This document shows, in pieces, positions 21,201-34,400 of a stretch of DNA of 64,000 nucleotides (positions are counted from its first letter, which is position 1; every line of letters starts with the position of its first letter). Both the position numbers and the translations under genes were made by a program. Source of the stretch: Pegea sp. RAD2-039 (lineage: Eukaryota > Chordata > Thaliacea > Salpida > Salpidae); assembly GCA_034620365.1 (NCBI GenBank), contig JAQGEQ010000299.1, positions 1,178,001 through 1,242,000 on the forward strand. Reading direction: 5' to 3'. The notes below the pieces were generated by a model. It worked only from the letters and a program-made list of their open reading frames with translations. It was not told the origin of the DNA and made no database searches.

Positions 21201-24200
21201 GTAAAACTGATTAACAACTTAAAAGTTAATAATAAGTTAATAAGTATCAATCAATAAAAATAATATTTTAAAACTTTTTAAACAATTAGTTAAAGGTGAA
21301 GGTATTTATACTGATGAAAAAATAAATAATGAAGATGAACAAAAATTACAAATAGCACAAACTAAGTTATATGAAGAATTGGCCGCCGTTAACAATATCA
21401 TCACTAGGTTAATCAAAAAATTACTGTTTTACTTTAGATAAAAAGTTTTATTAGTAGAAGTATTATTAAGAAACTAAACCTGAGTGGCATTTATAGTTAT
21501 CAAATAGCATAACTTAAATATTAAAGAAATTTTAAGTTTATTTTTTGTTTCTATTTCGTCAAAATTTGAAAACAGTATTGATGAGAGTATTACAAAAAGC
21601 CTTGAACAAAATTTATTAACTGATGGAACCAACTTTTTATTAGAAGATATTTCTTTATCTGCACTTTTTGAATCAAACTCTGATTTAAAAGATAACGATC
21701 AAAAGTATGTATTTGTTTAAACTAACCTTTGCTTTTATTGTTTTAAATATTTAAAAGAACTCCTAACTTAAAAAAGTTATCTTTTATTTTCTAAACTGTT
21801 TGAAATAGTTATTTATATAATAGCATAATAAACAAAGTGAAAATAAATAGTGATCAGTATTGTAAACTTTATCAGGTATATTGAACTGTACGATGCAGTT
21901 TTACAAAGAATTGAAGATTTAGCACAAAAAAGATCAAGTTTACAAACAAATTCCGATGATCGTTATCAATTCACAGCAGAGCTGTTAGAAGCAAATGAAA
22001 AAAGAGTACAAAGGCACACTAAGACTAATGATACCGAGAAACAAGATAGTTCAGATAGCCAATCACCAATAAGCTCTCAGCTGAGTCTTGTTGCTTATGG
22101 AGCTAATAAGAATTTGAAAACTGAGGTAATAAAATAATTAATCCTATTGAAAAACTTTGGAAAATTGAAAAGAAACCTCCAAAGAATTTAAAAGCTAAAC
22201 AATATGAATTTATAAACTTTTGGGCAGGTTCAAATAATGAAAAAGAACAAAAAACTCCTAAGAACAATAAAAATCAGTTATCTTTTGATGCTGTAAGAAA
22301 AGACGTTAAAAAGTTGACTAATAAACAGGTTTATTTGAGAAAGTACAACACAGAAAGCACTAAAAAATCAACTTTAAACAAAGAAGAGTCGAGATTATCC
22401 AATAAAACCTCACATTCATCAAGCATCATGGGATCAGAAAAGGCTTTTACTGAAGTAGATGCAGAAGAAAGAACTTCACTGAAAGAAATCTTTAAGGATG
22501 ACCAACTAAGAAGTATAGCAATAGCCAGAAGAAGTAATGAAGATAAAAACGTTGAAAGAAGAACAACTAAAGATGTAGTAACACTTGAAAACACAGGTAT
22601 GATAGAAGCGACGGAAGTTGCAGAAAAATCTTCACAAAGTTCAACTATTTCAGATCAACATAGAATAAATGAGTATATCGAAAGTGGTCACAAATCAGAT
22701 ACTCAAATTTCGAATGAAACGTTAAACAAGTCCGAAACTGAAACATTAAAAAAAACAGAAGATATTTTAAGTTCCGATATAAATACTGATTTAGAAGAAG
22801 CTTTTAACAAAGAAGAAATATATTACGATCAACTTGATAAAAAAAGAGATGAAAATTTAACTTACGGTTTCAAAGTAAATCAAGAAAGTAAAAAACGACA
22901 ACAGAGATTATTAGATGAATACATAAGAACTAGAAAACAAAATGAGATATTAAATGTAAGTTTTTAACGATAAAAAAGCCGTTCATTAAACTTTTGTATT
23001 AAATTTTACTTTTCTTAATTTTAATTTGTTATTAGTCATAACAAACTTGAATTAAAACCAACTTCATAAAGACTTCTTCGGATCATCTAAGATTCCTTTC
23101 AAGTTACCAGATTAGAATTTGAGAATTTTTAATTTTTTTCTCTACTATTATTTTTCGTTTAAAAACGCTGGCTTCAACTTCCTAATCTCGTATAAAAGCT
23201 ATTTTTAGTTCGAACCTCAGATTATACAAATATTCTGCTTTACCTAGCTAATATATTCAGATTTATAAAACTGAAACAATTTTTTTTTATCAGGTAAATT
23301 TAAAGAAAGCTCATGATGAAGCTAAAAATGAAAAACTAAAGAGAGAAGGCATCGAGATGGAGTTGAAGAATGCGATGAAAATTCTCACGGAACATGCTAA
23401 GAATGGAAAATTATTAACAAGTCAATCTTACAGTGAAGAAAAAAATGAAGTCATTGAGTGGTTTAATCAAATTTCAAACTTTTATAAAAACCCAGAAGAA
23501 AAAATAACTCAGCTAAAGGACAAGGAGGAAAGCTCTGTAAGACTTCTTTAAAATTCAAGTTGTGATCAATCAAGAATTCTTCTGTTAACAATTTTTGTAA
23601 TTTTTGTTTTCCAGCCTCAAGTTGCTTCTAAATTCTCCCTTGCTCTTGATACACTGAGTGAATCTATTGTTGATATTAAAACTAATCCTAAAACACAAGA
23701 ACTGCTGATGAACGCAAAAAAAGCACAGCAAAGTTGGCGTGGCGCTGTCATTGATAGTTTCCATAAATTTGTATCTAAATTCCATAAGCAGCAGAAGTAA
23801 GTCTCTAGATTTATTGATACTTCTGTTAACTTGATCAAAATTATTTTTGCAGCTTTAAGAAGGCTCTTTCTGAACACAAGGAGGAGCTTTCAGCAAGATC
23901 AAAACAAAAAGATACCGAAGAAGAAAAAAGTGGAAACTTGGTCATAGCTGAAGAAAAAATAGAACATGAATCACTTGATCATAGAATATCGAACATGAAG
24001 TTAATCAAAACTGAATTAACTGAAACAGCAGAAGAAAAGCGACCACTTGGAAAAGAAATTAAGCTTTCAAGTAGTATGTATAAACAAACATCGTCTGACG
24101 ATTTTGCAGTTAAAAGTAATTTAAATAATGAAGAAAAATTACAAATTAGACGCGTTGATAGTTACACAACTGAGCAAGAACCAATTCATGAAATACCAGA

Positions 24201-27200
24201 AAAAAGTTTGTCAAAAAGTAAATTAGATCTAAACCATCGTAAGAAAACAATTAAGGGAAGAGTTGTTGAAGCTAAATCAACAAGCTGCTTAAATGTGTCA
24301 TTAGATAGCAATGTTTTAAAACTTCCAGCAATATCAAAGTCACTTCCATCAGTTATTACAAAAACTTCTGCACTTGATGAGCCAATAAGATTTCCCAAAC
24401 TGACAAAATTGATTGACAATAAACCTAAGCTGACTCAGGAATCTAAAATAGAGATGAAAAGAGGCTTAGATTATGTGAAACAGATGGAAATTAATAAAAT
24501 ACGCAGTGCAGTAACGCGCTTCAGACAAAACAAGCAACAAAATACTGAAAATCACCTAAGTTATGGAAGATTTTACAAAAGTTTAGATCAAATGAAACTA
24601 CCAAATAGTCTATTTTCTTTTAGAGATTATCGAGTTAATGACAGAAAAAATGTGGTCAGTCGTAAAAGTTTGTCAACTATTTATATAAGAGAGTTTCCAA
24701 AAATTATTAACCAATCAAAAAGTTTGACCAGCCTCGGTACAAGCTCACAAAATGAAACTTTTCAAAATCCCTACAAATTGTTATTTAAGCAAAAAAGTTT
24801 TGAAATTTCAAATGATGAGAAAACAACGAAGGGTTTGTTTAAATGTTTTCTAATATTTATTAACAAATCTAATTTAAGCTCACAAAGTCTTAGTCGTAAA
24901 TATTATCTGAAATTTTTTATAACTTACATTTTTTCTTTGCATTCTGCAGTCTGATCATCTTTTAAATCAGAATTTTAGATATATATAGAAATATAATAAC
25001 ATGTGATTAAAAGATGTTTTTGTAGCCTAAAAGCTTTTGAAAGTAACTTTAATTTTTTTCATCGTTTAATAACATTATAAACCAATTTTATGAAACAAAA
25101 AAGAGCGAACTTTAACAAGAGATGATATAAAATTCAGTAATGTTATAAAAAAACGTTTAAATTTTATCAAATCTTTCCAAATTCTATCCTCTCAACTTTT
25201 AACACAAACTCAATTTCCAAAAGTAGTAAAATCGAAAAGCGAATTTCAGACAAGTAAGTTTGATAATGTCTTTATTATTTTTTCTTTATTTTATTTATCT
25301 TATTATTCAATTGAATGATAATGATTTAGAATTAACCTATGCTTTGTTTTTTTAACAACTAAAACTTAATTTAAAAAGTTTATATTTCTAAATATATATC
25401 TTAAAATTATTTCATCTTTAAATGGATCATCATGAAAATTAAAGGAGGAATTCAATTTGAATTTATTTAGATTTATATTTCTTCTAATTTTATTTTAGTT
25501 GAAACTTTTAATAGTAAAATTTAAACCTTTTATAGATCAAGCAAACATAAACACAGATTATTTTTCATCTAATAAACTTTTCAAAAATTATTGGAAAGAA
25601 TTTAAAATATTTTCTAAACAATTGAAAAATCTGCCATTCAGACAAGATAAAACATTTAAAGGTTTGTGAAAGTAATCGATCTTATAAAAAAAACAAATTT
25701 TTTCATATTATTATCAAAAACACTTTAATGCTGAAGCAATTGAAAAATTCGGTTTGTGAAATCAAAGTGTTTTACATTTGAATCAAGCTTTTTTCAAATT
25801 TTTATATTTAACATTTTATATCAACTTTTATTGTTTATAATACTCCGTGAAAAGCGTTTAATAGCAACAGTCGTCTAAGAATAAAATCTTGCTAACTTGA
25901 CGCATCAAAAGTTTTAAATTATTTGAAGTAAATATCAGTAAGATAAAAGCAGATTAAAGAAGGTTTGTCGCGGTCCTCGATAGTTTTATGAAAATAATGA
26001 AAAATAACAAAATATGAGTTTGAAGAATTTTTTACAACTATATTTTAGATCAACACTATAAAGATACAAACTTATCTGAAAATATCGATGACTCACGAGA
26101 AAGCTCACAAGAAAATATTCCATTAAAAATTGTCATTAAAAATACAGCTTCAAAACCGATTATGTCAGGTGTTTACCTAAAATAAATTATTCTTCAGAAA
26201 TATTGACAATTTAGCAGAAGTTCTCTCATTTTAACACAATCGCTTATCAAGTCTTTTTTAAAGTTTAAGTTCAATAAAAATATAATTTATTTGATAAATG
26301 AAATTTATTAAAAAAAGTTTTGTGAAATTATATAATATGTTTAATCTTTTCATCAACTAGCTGATGAAATTGAATTGAAGAGTCTGCAGCCTCAAGTAAG
26401 GAGCTTAGATATGTCCAAGGATGTTCGAAAAATCTCATTACAAGAAATTGCTGATCCGTTTAGCAAAAAGTATATCGACAAAAAACGAAAAATGAAGTCT
26501 TTACCATCCTTAAGGAAATTGAAAGAAGAAGGATCGACGCCGAAACCATTAAAGTAGAAGTTGTTAAAAAACTTGCTTCTAAAAATCAAATCAAAATAAA
26601 TTTTACGATAAATTCTTATTTTTACTTTAACTTTAACTTATTAAATGTTTTATTTATAACTATTGGTAAAACTTTTTATAATAATCATATAATATTATTA
26701 ATGATATATAATCTGACATGGAAAATTGTATTTTAGAGTACATGGTAGAAGCAAGAAGCAATTACAAAACAAAATGTTTAAGATAAATTCAACTTATGAT
26801 AAAGAAAGACCTTCATTACAGCAACATGTTGATAATTTGTTACAGTTACCATCCACACTTATGTATGACGCAAGATATGATTTAAGGTCTATAAGAGAAT
26901 TGAATAAAAAGTTACCAAGTGATGGGTTGTTACAGCAAAGTGAGATAATTAAACAATTTTATCGATAATTTTTTATAAGTTTTAATAAATTATAAAAATA
27001 GTGTAACATAGAAGAACTTTATGTAAATTAAATTGCTATGGAATTATACAAAAGTTTTATAATGCCTTGAAGTAAGTATTGAAGATAAAAAAATCACTTA
27101 TTCTTAGTATCTTGTATAACAACACAGCTGTTAGTTTCATATTTCTAGTCGCTTTCATAGATACGTTCTTTCTGGTAGCAGATTTATTTCTATATAACTA

Positions 27201-27668
27201 AAGTATTTAATAAAAATTTCATTTGGAAATAGGCTATACTAATACAAAACTATCGGATTCTTTAGATTATATTCAATGTCAAATTTATTGTTTACTGCAT
27301 AAACCAATTTTCCAAATCTTTTTTTGATTTCTTTAAAGTAATAAAGCAGTGAGACATAAGTTCATGTTTGTTAATAGTAAAGTATTAAATGTGTATCAAT
27401 ATTTGGTATTTTTTTTACAGTTAAGAATTTCGCATATGAACCACTAAAACGTGATAACACTTTTGTATTTGGAATAGAAGAAAATTTAAATCCACTAAAG
27501 TTGAGCAGTAGTGATCCTGGCTCCTGTTTTCCATTAAAACAAAATATTAAACAAAATAAAAAAGTTAATTCAAACTTGGCACTTTCGCTCGTTCCAACAA
27601 CGCCTGGATATCGAACTTTGATCAAAAGCCCAATAAAGCAAACGAGTACAAATAAATTTCACAGCTAA
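18238..27668 (+). CDS. Unrecognised large coiled-coil protein, 23 exons, about 1860 aa
   Basis: Exons: 18238-18315, 18378-18518, 18589-18798, 19044-19590, 19646-19691, 19751-19797, 19882-19975, 20105-20233, 20474-20540, 20689-21187, 21290-21407, 21576-21704, 21876-22125, 22173-22955, 23294-23536, 23615-23796, 23853-24832, 25104-25253, 25536-25661, 26049-26168, 26361-26553, 26737-26939, 27421-27668. Every junction keeps phase. Weak points are the 47-bp intron at 22126, the acceptor at 25103 and the optional last two introns; stops at 26555 or 26966 would give shorter forms. I do not recognise the family. Residues 27-73 are a compact helical segment, and 74-325 a long coiled coil. The remainder is Lys/Glu/Ser-rich and low in complexity, with a better-conserved-looking helical block at about 1047-1200 (Q-Q-S-W-R-G-A-V motif). 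Exons 7-9 and 11-13 encode a duplicated module. No signal peptide or membrane helix. The general look is of a cytoskeletal, possibly ciliary or sperm, scaffold; that is a guess. Confidence 0.72.
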
Positions 27669-28473
27669 CAAAACTTATTTGTGTTTACTTTTGTACTTCA
27701 AAATGCTAAGATGTATTGATGTAAAATTGGGTTTATAATCAGTTCTTCTTTATTTTGTACATTGAGTTAGAATAGTCAAAAATATTCTTAATCTTTAAAC
27801 AAAGTCCTAAACCTTGAAGCTATTTATTCCTATAAAAATGTTAACAATGTAGTTTATAAGAAGTAAAAACTTAATTTTAAGATTTATCTATAAATCAAAA
27901 AGTTATTTTTTTATATCTACTTTTAAAAACTGGTTGTTTAGTCGATGGTGCTTAATAAGCAGCACACCAGCAAACACAATATTTGCTAAATTTTAACATC
28001 TTTACAGAACAATATTTTTTCTCCTAGAATATCATTAGTTTCCCCTAAATATAAAAAATCATAAGAAATCATTCACAATTTCAGAGTCAATATAGATGAT
28101 TATAATCAAAATAATAAGAATGAATCCCAATAAAACAAAAAATTTTTATATTCTCTTTGCTAAGTATATGTTGAGTAAATAAATTTTTAATTAATACAAC
28201 AAGAATAAATGTTTAAAAAACGTCTGACAAATTTTTTACAATTTATTTTAAACTAAATTTTCAGAGTCTAAAATTAAAACTCCAATTTTGTACCGTAAAC
28301 TCCTACCACAGGATTAAAGTGAGCAAAGCTATAAAACAAGCGTTTTATGCAGTCGATGTAGCTTGTGTCGACATTGCATGATAAATTTTTGTATTTTCTG
28401 TAAATTGATGTTAGATTGAATTGTTTTGATATTTGTTCAGTTTTACGCATTTTTACTTCATTCTAATCGTACA
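27669..28473. other. Intergenic, includes probable 5' UTR exon of protein 4.1
   Basis: About 800 bp between the large coiled-coil gene and protein 4.1. An acceptor-like TATTTGTTCAG ends at 28440, 33 bp before the start codon, so 28441-28473 is probably the untranslated start of the first coding exon. No other feature is evident. Confidence 0.5.
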
Positions 28474-31400
28474 ATGCTTGAAAAAGAATCCAAAAAGAAA
28501 ACAGATGAAGTTTATAAGAGCAATAAAAAGTTGAAGAAATGTCATGTATTTGTACCTAATGGTCAAGAATATTTATGTGAAATACCAGTAAGTTTTTCAC
28601 CAGATTTTCTTAATGTATTTTTTTGAAATATAAAATTGAAAAACATCTTTGTAAGTATTTTTTATAGCTGGTGTAATATTTTTTTATTTTAGTATTGGTA
28701 ATGTATTTGATAAATATTTTTTAAAGAATAATGTTTGAAAATCGAATATGTTTTGTGATTAAGCAGTTGTAATTATTTTTAGGTTGTTGTTGATGTTTAT
28801 AACAAATAATTGATTAATTATAATTTTTTTTTTATAGAAAAATGCTCTTGGTGAAGTATTGATCAAACAGTTTTTTGAGATTCTTAATCTTATTGAAACT
28901 GATTATTTTGGTCTTTATTTTCATGATTTCATGTCTTATAATTGGTGGCTTGAACCGAACAAACCAGTTAAAAAGCAAATTAAAAGTAAATTTTTAATAT
29001 ATTATAAATATTTTTATGTTTTAATTTAGAATTTTAAATGTTTGCAGTTTAAATAATAAATGTCTTAATTTATTTACATTACATAATTTATAAATATGAA
29101 GAACTTATTATTATAAAAATAAGTTTAGTTTGTTATTTAAAAATAAACATTTTATCTTTAAATATTTGGTTTTAAATTTAGTTTCAGAATACATTTAATT
29201 TTTAAACACTCATAAAAGTTATTATAATTTGTTTTTGTTTTTATCTAAAAAGTGTTTGTATATTTGTCATTCAATTCATTATTTTATGATAACATCTACA
29301 ATACATCTTTTATAAAATCACTTTTTCTAGCTATTTTTAAAGGTAAATTTTTGCCACAAAAATTATTTACGGATTGTTATTAATATTCTAAGAATTTATA
29401 GATTTTTATATATAATGAAAATTTAAATAATAAATGATAGTTACCCCACTAAATATAATTTTATTAATTTATTTGTCGATTGCACAACATTCAAGTTTAA
29501 GCTTTCATTGTTTTCAGTGTTTTATTTTGTTTGCTAAAATAGTTGAACATTTATAATTAAAAATTTATATATAGATACTTTACATATCTATTTGGTTATT
29601 AAGATTTTATTTTTGTTCATTAATTTTTAAGCTTTTTACTTCTTTCTAATTACTTTTATATACTTTTAGATGAGGAGTGGAACCTTTATTTTGGTGTGAA
29701 GTTTTATCCTCCTAAACCATGTTTGTTGCAAGAAGATTGTACACGATATTATTTAGTCTTACAACTCAGAGATGATATCTTTGGTGGAAGGTTCGAAATT
29801 GTTTTATTTAAAATCTTTAAACAAAATGGCCTTTCTCCTTTCTGTCGTTGTGGTTATACACTTCTCAAAAACATTGAAATAAAACTTTCTAAACTTTTTT
29901 TAAAAAATTGATTTTGAATGCAATTCCGACCAGGCTTCCTTGCACATTTGCAAATCACGCGCTTCTTGGTTCTTATGTTGTTCAATCTGAACTGGGAGAT
30001 TTTGATCCTTCTTCATCAGATTCAAAACATTATTCTGAATTCAAATTTGCTCCAAACCAAACAAAAGAATTGGAATTACGAATAAAAGCTTTACATGAAT
30101 TGCATCAGTAAGTTGATTTGTCCAATAACAGATTCAATTAGTAGTTTATTTTGTAAGCACTTGTCTTTATTCACTAATTCTTTCATTTGCTCTTCAAATT
30201 CAGTTTGTTTTTTCGGAATTTTAATTATTTTTTTTTATTTTTTTTTCTTTTTTCTGCTAGGGGTCAAACACCTGAGCAAGCAGAACTGCGCTATCTGCAA
30301 AATGTCAGGAAGCTTCCGATGTATGGTATTGACCTTCATCATTCAAGAGTAAGTGAAGTTTGATGAATAAACAATTATGTTTTGAGAGTACTTACAATCC
30401 AACAGATGAGTACCATCATGTTTATTTTTATTAGTTTTCAACTTTTATTTATATATTCAAATATACTTTATGTGTTTTAATATTTTCACAAATTTAATTT
30501 CAAACTTTTGATAATTTCTTTAAACAGGATGTTGATAACGTGGATTTGAATATTGGAATTGGTAGTAGTGGAATTAATATCTACAAAAATGGTTTAATTA
30601 ATCAAAAATATGTTTGGAATAAAGTTATTAAGCTCTCATATAATTGCAGCAAGTTTTCTATCACTTATAGATCTCTAGATGTAAGTTCTTAAAACAAATA
30701 TTACATTCTACCAATACTTTTTAGCCCCAACCAGGAAATATCTTTCAACTAGAAGAGATTTATTTATTAATTTTGTTTCTTTATAACAATTTATTTAAAA
30801 CTTTTTCTTTTTAGGATGAAGATATAGTAGAAAAAGTTAGTTATAAGATGGCCAATCACCGTTCGGCTAAAAAGGTTTGGAGATCTGGAGTGGAACATCA
30901 CTCTTTTTTCAGGTCTATCTTCTTCTCATCGACAGAATGTTGAACTTCTTTATTGTTAGCTTTTCTTTTTATCTCCAAGCTTTTGTGATAGTTTTCTTTC
31001 AATAAAACATTTGTTAGTTGTTTACATTAACTAATACAACTTGTTTAGTTTGTACCTGTAAATATCATGTGCTTCCATTTTAAGTATTGTTGTAGCTTTC
31101 ACTTTAAGACTTGATATTGTTTGCTACAAACAAATCAGTAATCTGATCATCTTAAAATCCTCAAAAACTTTCTAAAGTTGTTTAGACAACAAATTATGTT
31201 TGAAGTTAAAGTTCTCTCCGAACGATTTATCAATTTTTCATCTACCAACATCTTGGTTCTTATTTCATCATTTATTTCTAAACAACAATTGGTTTAGATT
31301 GAGTAGAAACGAACGAAAACCAAAGAAGAAATTGGTTAGGATTGGTTCGAAATTTCGCTATAGTGGTCGAACACAAAACGAAGCGCGTGTAGCTCTACAA

Positions 31401-34400
31401 GAACTGAGTTCACAAAAAAGAAAACCTCCGACAATCAGAAGGACACAGAGCAGGAAGATTCGCCCATCAGGTAGTTGATCAGCTGAATTGATGTAGATCT
31501 CTGAACGAGTCCTCTTCATAGATGAAGCATCTGTAAATCCTCTTCCAATCGTACAACGCCATCAAGTGGTAGAAGAGATAGTCGAATTTGAAAGACCCCC
31601 ACCAGTGAGTATTTTAAAGATTTGATTATCGATTATTTTCACCAATTTGCTTCACTTGAAAATTGAATTTCATTTGAAAGTGATTTTATTAAAGCTTCAA
31701 TTTATTTATTTTTTACTTTCAGTGTATTTTTTCACCACAAACCTCATAAAAGTCTCAACCCACCCACTTCATTTCTAAAATAGTTTTTATTGTTTTTGAT
31801 TCCATTTAATTTTATAATTTTTTTTAAAGTTCCAGTACTTTTTATTGATCCATATAGATTTTCACTTTTTTGAAAAACATCTTTGGATATTTAATGACTT
31901 TCTTGTGAGCAATAGAAATAATTGCAGTAAAATTGCTAAAATAAACCTAGAAATTCAAAAGTATTTTTACAGGTTTTAACAGCCAATAAAACTTATTATC
32001 AAATTTACTTTAAAAATAATAAAATGTTGAATTGATTTATTTATCAGCTGAAAACTATTCCTTAAAAACTTGAAATTTTTTGAAATTATTTTTGAACTTC
32101 CTTCTTTATATAATAAAACTGCTTAAATTAAATGTTGAAATATTTTTTGTAGCTTCCAGAAAAGATGTCGAAACGGATTGTAGCTGAAAACTTAGAAAAT
32201 GTTTCAACAAATGCAAGATCAGATGAGGAGTATTTTGACTGTACCGTCGATAATGGTTTGAATAATGAGGTTGGTAAATTACTTTCAAAAGAGAAAACTT
32301 TTTGAATTAACCTTCTTTATTAAATTGAAGATTTCAATGAAACTTTTTATTAATGACTTAAAAAGCAACTAAATTTCGATGGCGTTTGAATTGAACAGCA
32401 AAATTAAATTCACTAAAATTTAGGCAATAAAATAAGAGAAGTGGAAACAAACATTGAATTTAATGTAAAATATAACAACGAAATGTGAAGTAGTCACTAA
32501 TAATACGAATCCTAGCTAGCAAAGTGCATACAAGTGGACTTGGAGTTAATGATCAAGTAGTAGTGATAATGTGCTAGCTCTAAAGTATTGTTTCTCTTCC
32601 AACTCTAGTTACAGAGCCAACTCTTTATACTAACTTCTGATTCTTTTGCAAATATCTTTTTCTAATCTGCTTACACGAATTTTTTGTATCAAATTGAAAA
32701 GATTTGAAAGAAATTTGATATATTAGTTTAATGTTTCATGATTATTTCATAATTTTGATAAACTTCTTTAAAAACAGTCTTTAAAAGAAGAATCTTCATC
32801 GTCATCATCAATCTCTACAATTGCTGACGTCACAAACGATCCTTTAAATGATCTTATCGATGAAGGAGATGTGAGATTAAGTCAACATCAACGTCAGATT
32901 CAAAAGATGAAAAGTAAGAAATCAATTTGTTGATTGTGAGCGGAAGGTGAGGGAAAGTGCTGTTGATTGCTATTGTTGTTGTTGTTGATTGCTATTGTTG
33001 ATTGTTAATTGCTATTGTTGATTGTTAATTGCTATTGTTGATTGTTAATTGCTATTGTTGATTGTTGCTGTTAATTGCTATTGTTCAGTGTTGCTGTTGA
33101 TTGCTATTGTAGATTGCTATTGTTGATTGTTGCTGTTGATTGATATTGTTAATTTTTGCTGTTAATTGATATTGTTGATTGTTGCTGTTAATTGCTATTG
33201 TTGATTGTTGCTGTTAATTGCTATTGTTGAGTGTTAATTGTTGTTGACTGTTGTTGATTGTTGCTGCTGTTAGTTGCTATTGTTGATTGTTGCTGTTAAT
33301 TGTTGTTGTTGATTATTGCTGTTAATTGTTGTTGTTAATTTTTGCTGTTAATTGCTATTGTTAATTTTTGCTGTTAATTGCTTTTGTTGAGTTTTGCTGT
33401 TAATTGCTATTGTTGAGTGTTAATTGTTGTTGACTGTTGTTGATTGTTGCTGTTGATTGCTATTGTTGATTGTTGCTGTTAATTGTTGTTGTTGATTATT
33501 GCTGTTAATTGCTGTTGTTAATTTTTGCTGTTAATTGCTATTGTTGATTGTTGCTGTTAATTGCTATTGTTAATTTTTGCTGTTAATTGTTGTTGTTGAG
33601 TTTTGCTGTTAATTGTTGTTGTTGATTGTTAATTGTTGTTGTTGTCGTTCGCTGTTATTTATATTACTTTTGTTGTTGTACTTTCGCACCCTTTCTCATC
33701 CTGAGTGGACGAATTTATTTGCAGTTGAATTTTTAGCCGCTCTTCCGCCTCGATCGATGTGTAGAGAGAGTCAATCATCTCTGGAAGCTCTCGATGCTCG
33801 TCTACCTCCCAGACTCCTCTCGACTCCCAAGAAGATTCCTCAATCTGATGCTGAGATGACATCGAAACGGCGGAGTGACGTCATAGATTCGAGTAGTGAT
33901 GACGATTCAGATGAAGTGAGTAAAGATGATGAGTTAGATGAAATTTGATTGATCTTATGTAGATGTTGATCCCTAATTTATCTCTTGATGATAATCCACC
34001 ACCAGAGGGCGATATGCTGAAGGTATTTGAAAATTTTTTTGATGAAATTTTTAAAAGTTTCGATTTTTATCAGATGATTATTGAAGAATCTCCGAAAGTT
34101 GAAATGATTCCAAATCAGATTCTAGATGATCTTTCTGATAAAGAGGCTTCGGAGTGCTCTTCTTCCTCTGATTCCTTCCCAGAAAAGATCTTGGAAGATC
34201 CACTTGAAGCAAATGAAGATCTTTGTGACAAGGAACTTTTCCACGAAATTCCAACCGTAGAAACAAAGTCTTCAAAAATCCAAGAAGTCCTTCTTCCCCA
34301 AGGAGATAATGAGGTGATGATAAAGATGCTTTTAACTGGTTGGTAACCATCTATTCACTAGATCCGACTGGTTGCACTCAAACCATCTGATGATGTTTAC

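Noticed and set aside
23160..23225. Possible tRNA (AGTTCGAACCT resembles a B box)
   Set aside because: No matching A box or cloverleaf pairing around it, and it sits inside an intron of the large coiled-coil gene.
32950..33650. CRISPR-like or other array of regularly spaced repeats
   Set aside because: The window is clearly eukaryotic; this array and the one at 48495-49418 are contiguous minisatellites without unique spacers.
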